From the NCBI GenBank assembly GCA_033064195.1, contig JARBJD010000140.1, forward strand, positions 118,091-182,090: DNA of 64,000 bases, in the 5' to 3' direction. Made by a program: the position numbers and the translations under genes. The notes under the pieces are model-generated. The model was given only the letters and a program-made list of their open reading frames with translations, did not search any database and had not been told where the DNA came from. Positions 35,662 to 46,110 of this stretch are shown in pieces (positions within the stretch are counted from its first letter, which is position 1; every line of letters begins with the position of its first letter). Source of the stretch: Blattamonas nauphoetae. Lineage: Eukaryota; Preaxostyla; Oxymonadida.

Positions 35662-38600
35662 ATGCCACCAAAGCCGAAACCAGTCTTTGTGAAACCAAAA
35701 CGGGATGTATTGAATGATGCTGTCTCTCTCATGAAGGCACTTGTCCCTTTATATCAGGAGAGGAAGGATTTCAACACCATCCGGCACTGTTTTCCCTTTC
35801 TCTCCTCAATTGATCTTCATTCTTTCAGATCTCCAGGATCTGCATCCACTTTTGGTCACTTCGTCTAATCCAGTTTTTATTGAGCCAGAATTTATTCAGG
35901 AGTACCTTCTTGCATCAATGGAATTCTCTGACAAGTACAAGGGATCGTCGCGCTCTATTGTTCTCCTATTGGAAATCGTCGTCGAACTCACGTTCAACCA
36001 TGAACACAAACCATTTAGTGAAGAATTAGTCTTAACAATGGCTCGCCGCATGTTGTTCGATCTCAATGTCAAAGAACTTCGTTCAAGCGCACGGATTGCC
36101 ATTTATTCACTCACTACACATATATTTACTGTCTATGGAGAAGGTTTATTGACTTTTTACTCATTTTTCAGTCCTTGAAGGAAAAGTCGGACATCTGATC
36201 GAATCATTCGTCACAAATTGGCATTTTGAAAAAGATGAGCAGATGATACGGCCTTTTCTCATAGCTTATCGTGCGATTGTCTCCAATCCTGCTTGCGAGC
36301 GAGCAATTCCGCTTCAAACAGTAAAACTTGTGAAAATGGTGTCCGGATATTTTCCGAAACAAAATAGGTTGGATATGATGAAAGCGGAAGAACGTGAAAA
36401 GATGAAACATCAAAAGAAGGAATCAAAACATCCATCAACAGATAACCAGGAGGATGCTCCCCCTGAACAACTCCAAAATGGACGATCCCCACCTTATCCT
36501 CGAAATCTCTCCGAATCGCCCGTTGCATCCAATAATCAGCCACCTTCCGGATTTCAATCACTTGGAGCTACTCCCTCTCCTGCACAATCTCTCACACCTA
36601 CGTCACATCAACAGCAAAATGTTGAAGAAGATATTGATGTCCTTGTCTATGATTGCTTGACGTCGCACACGGCCTTTTATCCCCAAGTGATCGAGTCGTG
36701 TATTAGTACTCTCAATACAAGCTATACAAAAACAAAGTTGGAATCGTATCAACTTCTCAGACGATTGTATCGGCGCTCGTTTGAGTCTCATGGAAGCTCG
36801 TTCTCGCTCAAAAAGACATATAAATATACTGATTCATTGTGGAAGGCCATAGTTCGAGATATCTCGCACACTTTAAACGAAGAGATTGTTTGGAGCGGAA
36901 TCGAAACTATTCAAACCATCTTAGCAGCCTTGGACAACGATTCTGGGACAAAATCACGCCGCTGGGAAAAGAACAGTCAATCGACGATCCGATACACAAG
37001 TTCCACTCCAAAAGTCTCATCCCAGTCTGAGCGTGCATTCATCTCTCATTGCATCGAATCCAGTGTCACTGAGCTTCCAGCGCATCTTCGTGAAACTCTC
37101 TCTGTGATGATAACGTTCTGTTTAGACGGTCTCAACAAGTCAAATGTGGTGAACGTCGCTCACGCTCTCCTCAAAGCAATTTCACTCGTCTCTCCGCGTC
37201 TGTGCAAAGCAGTCGTTGGATCTGTCTGCGTTGTTCTCGTCCCTTTCCTCTGCAAAGGGGTCGTCTGGAACACCGAAATTGTTCAGAACGAGGCAAGTGA
37301 AGCCACAAATGGCTCGCCGACAACATCCAATGACAACCCGAAAGATACCAATTCATCGGGAACGATGTTTTCTGTTGTCACACCCACACCATCTCCGGAC
37401 ACGCCCCAAACACCTGCGTCTTCTCACACCACGACGGTTCAATTTGTCCCACACACTCACCAGAACGAGTATCTGAGCATGTCGATGCCTCTCATGCGGG
37501 CACAGTCGATGCCGCTGAATGATCGAACGGCGGGCTTTTCAATGTCGACCAAAGCACTTCTCCCGGCCCCCACACCTCCACCTCGAATTGCGTCATCGCC
37601 CATCCTCCAAGCGCTGTTTGCCAACACTCGCCATTCTCAGTCGTCTCTTCTCGCGATCCCATCGCCACCTCTCTCGCCACTCGCAATGATCGGACATCCC
37701 TCGCTGGAGCATCGAGTGTTGGCGATCATTGTGGATCTGTTGGAATCTCTTTCAGTTGTCAACACGGTCTCCTCTCCGTTCATCCCAATCCACCTGCCGT
37801 CACACGAGAACGGACAATTGAAACGAATGCGAACAACCATGCTCCCATTCCATCTGATGCACGCTCTCTTCTTCACCCCCTTCGCAGACTCCCTCACTCT
37901 CGTCGATGTCGGCGATCCTTTCGCCATCAGAGACGAAGACATGCTGTGGAGACTGCCTGGGTCAACCACCGACATCGACATCTCTGTTCTGGAAGAATGG
38001 GCGTACGCGGAGCTGAATCGCTACGGGCTGGTGACTCAGCAGACTCTCAATCAGAGTCAGCTGATCGCAAATGTTGTCAACAATGAGTCAACTGGAAAAG
38101 CGGAGAAGACGAGTCCGCCAATGAGTACAACACCAGAACTGGTCCAGCTGATGCTCCAGTTCTCACCAGTCGGAGAGTATATTGGGAAATTGGACAGGAT
38201 CCAGCCAAGGTTCACAAGGAAGGTGAGGAGGGAGATGAGGCTCAAGGCAGAGCATCTGTGGGATCGGTACGGGATGGAAATAAAGGTTGTGGAAGGGCAG
38301 GGATTGAGAGAGGCGGAAGAGGATGAGAAGAGACTAAGGTCAGATGAAGAGGAGGAGGAAACAGACGAGAGTGAGAGCGACGGAACGAGAGACCTGAACC
38401 AATATCAATGTATGCTTCTCTTCACGCCCTTCTTGTTTGTGTTTCTCATCTCAACCCATCTTAACATTTGTGTCTCTCTTCATGCCATTCACCATCATCT
38501 CTCTAATCTGCCTCTCAGATAACCTCCTCCCAGTCCGATCGATTCTCAACGATCTCTTCTCCACTCTCCTTCAATCTCAAAACGAAATAATCCAGCCAGC

Positions 38601-41600
38601 AATCGTCTCCGCAGTCCAATCTCCGTTCAGTGAAGAGTTCGGAAGAGAGAACAATCTCACACTTCTGTCAGCGCTTGAGCCAAGTGTTCATTCGTACGTC
38701 ACGTATGGAAAAACACTTCTGGTGAACTGGATGCGGATCAAAGATGAAGGTGAGGAGAGAGACGAAGATGCTCTGTCTAATGAAAACAATCAGATGGATC
38801 TGCAGGAGATGGGGAAACCAGTGGAGAACTACGATGGACAGAGCATTGTTGTGAAGGCTGAGACAACTCCAGAACCCCTCAAAGAAGCAGCCTCGCCATC
38901 TGATCGACACCATTCTGGAAAGAGCGAATCCTCAAATGGTCTTCTTAAAGGATTCTTCGACACACAAGACTCTGACAACTCGGACGGGGAACTGATCATC
39001 GCAGCGGACAGAGCAGCCTCAGACAAGCCTTCCATCTCGTCAAGTGGGAGCACTTCGATCAACATGTTCCAATCAAACACTGAGCTCCTAGCCACGCATC
39101 TGACGTCGGGATCGATTCTATCGAAGCAAGCAGTGCAGTTGTTGCTTCCTTACCCGTCCTCAGTCTTCCTCAGCTCACTCACGACTGCACGACCCCTCAT
39201 CAAACTCAGCCTGAATCTCGGCGGGAATCAGAATGTTGAACGGGAGCAGTACCCAACAGGGAATTGTGTGTGGGACGAAAAGACGACACAGAATGACTGT
39301 GGCGATTCGACGATTCTTATCCCGTTTCTCAGCCGTGAAAGTGTTGTGAGCGAGGAAAGGAGCCGAGAAGGGAGAGAAGTGGAGAAGGTGATGGAACGGA
39401 TGATGATGTCGTTTTCGTTCAAGCACAGATCAATGAGCATGGAATCACTTCGTCACTTCCTCGCCAGGAAGAATGGTGCAGCCCATTCAAGCGCATCTTC
39501 CCGCTCTTTCGTCAACACGAGAGTGTTTGTCCCCCTTCTCAATCATTTTGTGACGTCGATGGCGGATCTTTTCCTTATCACGACCGACGAAGCAAAGATG
39601 TTTGCCACAGACGCAATCTCAATGCTGGAGGTTCTCTCGGAAGACAAGAATAAACTTGTGTACACACAGCAAAAGTCGATTTTAGCGCCAGGCGAGTTCT
39701 TCTCGTTCTTCTTTACCCTCTCTCGGGCGTTTTCGTGTGCTCAATTGATGTCGAGTGTGGGACTCGTTGTGTCCATTATTCGCTCAGACAATGTGAACGA
39801 GAAAATCCTCCCACGAATGTCTGGATTCTTGGTTGGTCTGATGGAAAGTGTGAATCAGGTGTTGGACCAAAGCGGACCACAAAGAAGCAATGCTGATTCA
39901 ACTCTTGAGACCGTCTCAGATGACCTCACTCAACTTCTCCGATTTGTGTTGGGAGAAGTTGGGAATACCGTCAGAGCGCTGATGGAAAAGGCGAAGAATG
40001 AAGAAATGGTGACATCCGTCGCTACTCTCTTTGCGTGTCTTGTTCAGCTTGAAACAGACTTTGCTGATGTGGCAGATCAGACGTTCCATCGGCAATTCAT
40101 TTCGCTTTTCTCGCCCACCTCAGCGTCTTCCTCGCTTCCTCTCCCCATCGCCTTGTCCATTCTCTCTTCTGTTCTTCCGTCACTCCCGTTTGACAAAATT
40201 GGTGATGATAACACACTCCATCTCTTGTCTGCCTTATCTTCGTTCTTCCAAACACATCTCGCACCTCTCCTTACAACTCCATCCTCACACCTCTCACTGA
40301 CCACTCCCTCCCCAACCCCAACTCCCAATCCCAATCCACAAGAATCCGACTCCGTTAAACACTATCCCGATGGAACACTTGTAAAACACTTCTCGAGAGC
40401 GATAGGTCGTTTTGTTGTGGTTCTGGTGAAGTTAGGTGAAGAGATGGGATGGACAGGATTCTCCGATAAAATGAACGAGATGATCAACGGACTGTTCCAG
40501 TTTGTCTCTCATTCGCTTCGTTCCACTGATAATGAACCTCCGGGGATCAGTGCGGTGTTATCATATACAATTCTGTTCTCTTTGTCTTCTCAACACAACT
40601 CCGACTCATCTGACAACAACTCCCAACCTCCCTCGCATATCACTCTCGCCCACCAACTCTTCGGTTCTCTATCCGCCTCGCTTCTCCGCTCGTCTTCATC
40701 GCCTTTCTTTTTGATGCCTGTTCTATCAATCATTCGGTCGCTCTCGCTCATTCTTTTCCTCCTTCGTCCACTCATCTCTGCTCCACGTCCGTCACACTTC
40801 CTCCCTCTCCACACCGTCTCAGTCCTTCTCAACACAATCCTGGAAGAAATCAAGACTGGAATGACCTCATCTGCGTCCCTTCCTGATGACTACCTAATTC
40901 AGAACTCATCCATCTTTGTTATTATCCATGGAACCATGGTCTCACTATTCACATCTCGATACTTCTCCCAATTTGAAAACTCTCCCGTCATTTCGTTCCT
41001 CCCATCTTCTTTTTCCGCGATCCTCTCCTCGGATCCATTCATCTCAACAATGGCATCATGTGAAAACTCCTCCTTCACCAAAGGACTGAGGACACTCAAA
41101 CTCCGAATCACACAATCAAAGAACACTCCAGGGAACGACAAAGTAGGAAAGAAAGGGTCCCAGAGAGAGAGACTGGTCTCAAGCGGATTCCAACGAGAAT
41201 GGCACTCGGCGTATGTTGGTGGGTCGCATGATTGGGACAGACATGAAAGCACTGCAGAGGAGATCGACGTCCCGCTGTTGGTGTCGCCACTCCGCCTACA
41301 AACGATGTTTAGCCTGATCGTGTCTGGACTGTATCAAATCATGAACACCCCACAGAGAATTGAGACAACCTCTGAGCAGACTTTGGTTCTTTCTCTCTCC
41401 GCTCTGAAAATGAGTCTCCTCCATCCGCTGTTGTCGTTCACAATCAACTCTTTGTTTATGGCTCGAATGGAGAACGCTAATCAGCCGAGCCTTGTCCTTC
41501 CGTCGTGTCTGATGGAGCGTCTCAGTCAAAATGTGATCCAAGGCCGGATTTGGGAGGTTGGGATGATGGAGGGAACAGTGAACATCCAAGAGAAGAGCGA

Positions 41601-42219
41601 GCAGAAGAGCAGGCCAGTTGGTTGGGAAGAGAATGAAGACCGAAGCGATGCGGTACTGCTCGCTGCCTCTCGTCTGTCTGAACGAGAAAAAGAACTTGTG
41701 TTTGACTGTCTTCCTCTTCCTCGGAAGAAAGAGGAACCTGAAGATCTCGCCGGGTTTTCCATATTTGATGATGACTCGCCATCAACTCCATCTCCTGCAC
41801 AGACTGACGACGAGGACGGATTTGTGACTGCTTTGGAAGAGAATATGCTCTGGAAACAGGTTAACTTCTTCCCACACACGATTCACCTTCGTCGTCTCAC
41901 GGTGTCCATCTCTCTTCAGCTCCATCCGCATCTCAATCAAATCCATCCCAACACCACAATATTGTTTGATCTCCTCGTCTTTCTTCTCCGCCATGTTTCT
42001 GAGAATCTCTCTCACTTGGGACAGGCTTCGTGGGATTGTCTTGTTATTGATTGTTTGGAGTGTCTGTTTGTGCTTCCAGCTCTGTCCAATTGTGGAACGA
42101 TCAAAGGAACTGTCATGACTCTGCAGCGAGCAGGGCTGTCACTTGCCCGGAATGGAGGAAGTCGACAATTTAGGGCTTTTGGGGATGTGTTGAATCGATT
42201 TGCGTTGGTGGCGAAGTAG
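35662..42219 (+). CDS. Very large HEAT-like protein, unidentified
   Basis: Four exons, 35662-35788, 35829-36143, 36172-38409 and 38519-42219 (introns 40, 28 and 109 nt), give 2,126 residues ending TAG. The chain is mostly amphipathic helices as in HEAT/armadillo solenoids. The N-terminal 300 residues look conserved (VKELRSSARIAIYSLTTHIF, FEKDEQMIRPFLIAYRAIV). Their layout recalls the N-terminal region of Rictor, where a repeat array meets a conserved DN-rich helix pair, but I cannot confirm it. Several Ser/Pro/Thr-rich loops (around residues 250-300, 520-600 and 870-950) break the array, and an acidic patch (DEEEEETDESESDG) precedes the last intron. No TM segment is seen. It is divergent from CPSF-100 with an 89-bp spacer. 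Confidence 0.8.
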
Positions 42220-42498
42220 CTGTTCATGATTCATCTTTCTTTTCACTTCATGCTCTGATTGAATCAGACGATGTCTCATTTCTACGATTGATCGGTTTCA
42301 TTTAGTGGTGTTTGAAAATAAAATTTGGGAAATGAAAACATGAACTTATCTCAATCGGGCTGATAACGTCTCATTTTCGAGTCTGAAAGAGGAAGAGAAT
42401 GGGTCCTCAACAAAATCATCGAAATTGTCTGTGTGGTTATGGAGGAACTAATAATCAGCAGTTTTGGATCTCTGTGGAACGAAATGAAGACGATGTGA

Positions 42499-43681
42499 TC
42501 ATTCGATTGATGTTTTAAGTGGTTGAGGAGTCAGGAGGGGGTCGATGTCGGTTTCAACAATCTTGTCGGCAGTTTTCGAGCTTTCTGGTGCTGGCGGCAA
42601 TCCATCATGATCTAAATGTCACAAAGAGTGTGCGAGAAAGAAATGAATACTCGTTTTGTGGCCTTTTGCAGGAATAGTTGGTATTGGTGGGTTGTATGGA
42701 TCTTCAACGTCTGTGATGTCTGTATTCTGCGGCTGGTTCTGATAAACGAAGCATGAACTGAAAGAGAAAGAGAAACTGGAATATTGGGATGTGTGAGAGG
42801 GGGCGGAGTTGGAGGAAGAGGAGGGTGGATCTGCCTCCGATTTTTGAAGATGAATACGTCATCATCGGGAACAAGTGTGAGGTTCTGGCTTCGCCATTTC
42901 AGATATAAGTTGTAGAGGCTGATATACAGCTGAAAACAAGAAAAGAAGAGACGCTATCGAAGAACAGGAATTGATACCTCTCCGGTCAAAGATAGGAGGA
43001 ATAGGTCAAATGAAATATTGGTAAGGAGGTTAAGAACAGTATGAGCAGTCCAATCTGAAGAAGGTGGAGAAAAAATGAGAATGGTTGTGGTTTTAGAACT
43101 GGTGAAATGAACATACTACCGATTGATCGAAATCTGACAACCTGTGTGGTGGGGAAAATGATGAGACAGTAGGCAGTAGCAAAAATTGCCAGGGGAAAGA
43201 AGAGAATGGCTTTGACAGTCTCCAGCGTTGTAAACCGTGGTCGATGACGCTTCAAAATGGGTGTAGGTTTGTATGAGATTCTGTAGTCCTGACCACAGAT
43301 CTCGCATTCTGTGGATAGAAAGATATTGGAAGAGAGGAGAAAGGTAAAAGTGATATGTTTCACAGCTCGATGAAAAGATATTTGAAACGAATCTTTCATG
43401 AAAATCAGAAACAACCAAATGTGAGGAAGCATTGTATCACGTAATATATACTTTTCCAATTTGCGTTTGTGGAAGAACAAGCTTGGATCCATTCTGCGAG
43501 ACAATCAAGATGAACCTGGAGACGATAATGATAAAAGGACACAAACAGCTCCCATAGATCCATGACAGTCGCATGGGAAGCACACTTCCTGTTCTGGATC
43601 GTCGATAAGGCAAATACGACATTGAGATGGTGATGGTTCAGAGGAGGAATGTTCACTTATTGAGGATTGATCAGAAGACAT
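42499..43681 (-). CDS. RING-CH (MARCH-type) membrane E3 ubiquitin ligase
   Basis: Seven exons, 43681-43547, 43515-43452, 43308-43120, 43054-42978, 42929-42777, 42738-42651 and 42611-42499 (introns 31-143 nt), give 272 residues ending TGA. The N-terminal C4HC3 finger is complete: CRIC (about residues 20-23), CDC in FPCDCHGS, HLDC, and CEIC; the Trp in LAEWIQ is at the E2-binding position. Two hydrophobic spans follow (ILFFPLAIFATAYCLIIF and a second starting around WTAHTVLNLLTN), the classic MARCH topology with both ends in the cytosol. The Pro-rich C-terminal tail (PPLPPTPPPL) could bind an SH3- or WW-type partner. Family knowledge: ubiquitinates membrane cargo for endosomal sorting. Confidence 0.88.
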
Positions 43682-43720
43682 CAATAACTAAATATGTTCA
43701 CGGAGAAGGTAGTGACAATA

Positions 43721-43757
43721 GACCCAACCTGAGATTATGGACTTATCCTGAGATTAA
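43721..43757 (+). repeat. Left terminal inverted repeat of the MITE-like element
   Basis: The outer 15 bases (GACCCAACCTGAGAT) are a perfect inverted match to 44361-44375. The inner part matches imperfectly, including a second TGAGATTA. Confidence 0.7.
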
Positions 43758-43822
43758 ACGTGAATTGTAAAAATAAACGACGGTAATTCAGGACATGATG
43801 TGATAACTTAAAACAAGGTGTG

Positions 43823-43856
43823 TGTATTCAGTCGGACCATGGTCCGACTGAATACA
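43823..43856. repeat. Perfect 34-bp palindrome inside the MITE-like element
   Basis: The left half is TGTATTCAGTCGGACCA and the right half is its exact reverse complement, with no spacer. A second hairpin with 10-bp stems (ATTCAATACA / TGTATTGAAT) lies at 44264-44290. Confidence 0.9.
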
Positions 43857-44338
43857 GCTGGTGTGTCCTGAGTTTCGTCCCAGAACAAAAAATGAACCGA
43901 CTCCAAATCCCTAGTCGAACAGTTTCCCTCATTTTGTCGAAACAGAATCCTTTTTCGAATCATTCCCAAGTGGATCATGCACTTTTTGACAGAGATCTCG
44001 ACTGTTGGAACCAGGAATCGATGATTTCAATGTCATCACAATCCTCGAACCTGTTCCATTTCATATTATTGTCTTTACCCGATTGATACAGCTCCAGAGG
44101 GAAGAAAAAAACAAAGAATCGCAGTTGTGAAAGAAAGTGTTGAAAAATAAAAATGTCTCTCCTCGGATTCGAACCCTCGTCATTGAGTCTGTTCCAACCA
44201 GGATCAACATGCATTTTTTCGAAACTCAGGACTTGCTCGGTTATCTCAGGATTACCCCTGAATATTCAATACAACCCGCCTGTATTGAATACAAGACTCG
44301 AGTTGTGAGTTCTGACTGAAGGTATTCAATACACATCC

Positions 44339-44375
44339 CTTATCTCAAGATCTCTCCCTTATCTCAGGTTGGGTC
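44339..44375 (-). repeat. Right terminal inverted repeat of the MITE-like element
   Basis: Ends ATCTCAGGTTGGGTC followed by TA; a second TTATCTCAAGATC copy lies just inside. Partner of 43721-43757. Confidence 0.7.
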
Positions 44376-44377
44376 TA

Positions 44378-44691
44378 ATGAATAGGTAAGCTCCGAAGAA
44401 TTTGACTCCGTGATTCTATTCACCGTGGGCATGATCGGACGATGGCAATCATTCCACAACATAGATGGTTGTATATACTGTAGTTGAATAGGAAGGCCAA
44501 TTATTGGAACATCTCACATTCGGTTTCTCCATCGCTCTGAGCTTTCCACGAGGAAAAAGTGATTTTGTTGCTTTCAATCACCAACAGCTTTATGTGTTTG
44601 TAAAATTTGTGAAAATGTGATGATGGCGAGTGGAAATCAAGAGCTATCAAAAAAGACTGGGAAGCTAGGCAACGCAATTGTGTCGATGGCA
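44378..44691. other. Intergenic, no gene seen
   Basis: 314 bp between the MITE-like element and the end of the Rab gene. No recognisable coding or RNA feature; it includes the Rab 3' flank. Confidence 0.5.
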
Positions 44692-45609
44692 TCAACAAAA
44701 TCCACATCCACCTCCTTCTCCAGAAGATCCTGATGATTGTGGTTGGACAACATCGGACTGTGCGGTGGATTGCTGTCCAGGACTTGTTTTCTTGAGTGGA
44801 TTTAAGCACTTCTCCAACAGAGCGGGTTGATCGAAAACCTGGGAAATAATGTCATGAAAATCAAGAAAGTTGATATACTTTCTCTAACGTTTCCAAAAAG
44901 GCTTGATCGACACATTTTGACTCTTTGGCGCTTGCTTCAACAAAGAGGAGCCGTTCTCGTTTGGCATATGTCTGAGCCTCATCTGTTGTAACTTGGCGCT
45001 GAAAATATTAGAGAGATGAGTGAAATCAAACATCTTCAATATCAGATTTATTCCCAACAAGCATCACAACAGCGTCAGAATCTCCGATTGAGTCTCTCGC
45101 TTCGGCTAACCATTTATTCAGGATATCAAATGTGGGCTTCCGAGAAATATCATAGACTATTCTGGGATGGTTTTAAGAAGATGTACATACCGAGAATGAC
45201 ACCTGCTGCGCCACGGTAGTATGAACTCGTGAGTGTTCGGAAACGTTCCTGTCCTGCGGTATCCCAAACTGTGAGTCGGACGTTTCGGCCTCGGAAATCA
45301 ACCTGCTTGGCTCTGAAGTCCACACCTATCGTGGTTGGTTGATGAGGATCAAATGTATCATCGACAAAGCGGAGAAGGAGTGAACTCTTCCCGACTTGGG
45401 CTGAAATTGAGAAGATGAAGACAGAGTGGTAAAGGAACAATTGAAATGGGGAGATGAATGGTGCTTTAGAGGAGGCATACTTTCCCCAATAACGACAATC
45501 TTGATTTGGTAATCGTACTGTCATGTAATTCAGAGAGGTTTTGTGGCAGGATGCAAAATATACGGAGATAACGTAAAAAATTAACCAGACACACGTCTTC
45601 GTTGTCCAT
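44692..45609 (-). CDS. RAB18: Rab18-like small GTPase
   Basis: Six exons, 45609-45595, 45517-45481, 45400-45191, 45156-45032, 44998-44879 and 44838-44692 (introns 77, 80, 34, 33 and 40 nt), give 217 residues ending TGA. The first exon is only MDNED. All G motifs are present: P-loop GETQVGKSS (16-24), switch [20 protein letters not shown] (63-74), NKSD (123-126) and EASAK (150-154). [16 protein letters not shown] and [11 protein letters not shown] are closest to Rab18 in my reading. The C-terminus GGGCGFC carries two cysteines in a CxxC arrangement, presumably geranylgeranylated. Role by family: ER and lipid-droplet membrane traffic. Confidence 0.9.
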
Positions 45610-45792
45610 TAGTGATAAATTATGTTTGACTGTCAAACAGGAAAAAATGGAGGGATTCGTAAAACGCTAAAAAGTTGTTTCATGAGTTGAAAAATACGTT
45701 AAGTTCTTGTTTCTCTAGGCGTACGCATTCTCTTTTCAAAAAAGCTTCTTTTGATGGTAAAAAAGCTATCTCACGAGAAATTCAAAAAGGAA

Positions 45793-45864
45793 TGCAGACG
45801 CCGAGATTCGAGCTCGGGTTATCACGGCCACAACGTGATGTACTAACCACTATACTACGTCTGC
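45793..45864 (-). tRNA. tRNA-His (anticodon GTG)
   Basis: Read on the minus strand: acceptor stem GCAGACG pairs with CGTCTGC (7 bp), followed by discriminator A. The D arm contains TAGTGGTTAGTA, an A-box match. The anticodon stem-loop TCACG-TTGTGGC-CGTGA carries GTG. The T arm CCGAG-CTCGAAT-CTCGG contains the B box. There is no intron. The base before the 5' end is G, so the -1 G of tRNA-His would match the genome. A TTTTT run lies about 5 nt downstream (45784-45788 on the plus strand as A), the Pol III terminator. Confidence 0.96.
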
Positions 45865-46096
45865 CGCGAAAATGAGGTCTTTTTTTGGTCTTTTATGAGT
45901 TCTCCATGCGAACAAAACAATGGGATACTGGTAAGGACTAATCCTCAAATTGTTTCTACCTTATCTAACTCTTCCCAAAACCCTCTAACTTCGTAAACGT
46001 CTTTTTACAATCCTTTCAGGAATGACTTGTTCGAAATCTAGCGAGAAGAAGTACGGTCAGAGATGACATTTTTATTATGGGTTCAAACTTTTCAAC

Positions 46097-46110
46097 TTTT
46101 TTATTGAGAA
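46097..46110 (+). promoter_or_regulatory. T-rich motif abutting the vWA start codon
   Basis: TTTTTTATTGAGAA ends directly at the ATG (46111). It resembles the motif before the start codons of the mobile-element genes at 57050, 59284, 59708 and 63949. It could be a core promoter/initiator with an ultra-short 5' UTR; inference only. Confidence 0.35.

Larger units (their letters stand above)
43719..44377. mobile_element. MITE-like element with TA target duplication
   Basis: A 655-bp block (43721-44375) is flanked on both sides by TA. It begins GACCCAACCTGAGAT and ends with the reverse complement, ATCTCAGGTTGGGTC. The similarity of the two ends continues inward for about 40 bp with mismatches (a second TGAGAT copy lies at each end). 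Inside are short palindromes and many copies of GTATTC/GAATAC. It has no transposase and no convincing ORF. TA duplication and size fit a non-autonomous Tc1/mariner-type element; that class is inference. Confidence 0.7.

Noticed and set aside
44160-44215. tRNA on the minus strand in the MITE
   Set aside because: Only the B box fits; there is no acceptor stem, anticodon arm or complementary 5' end.
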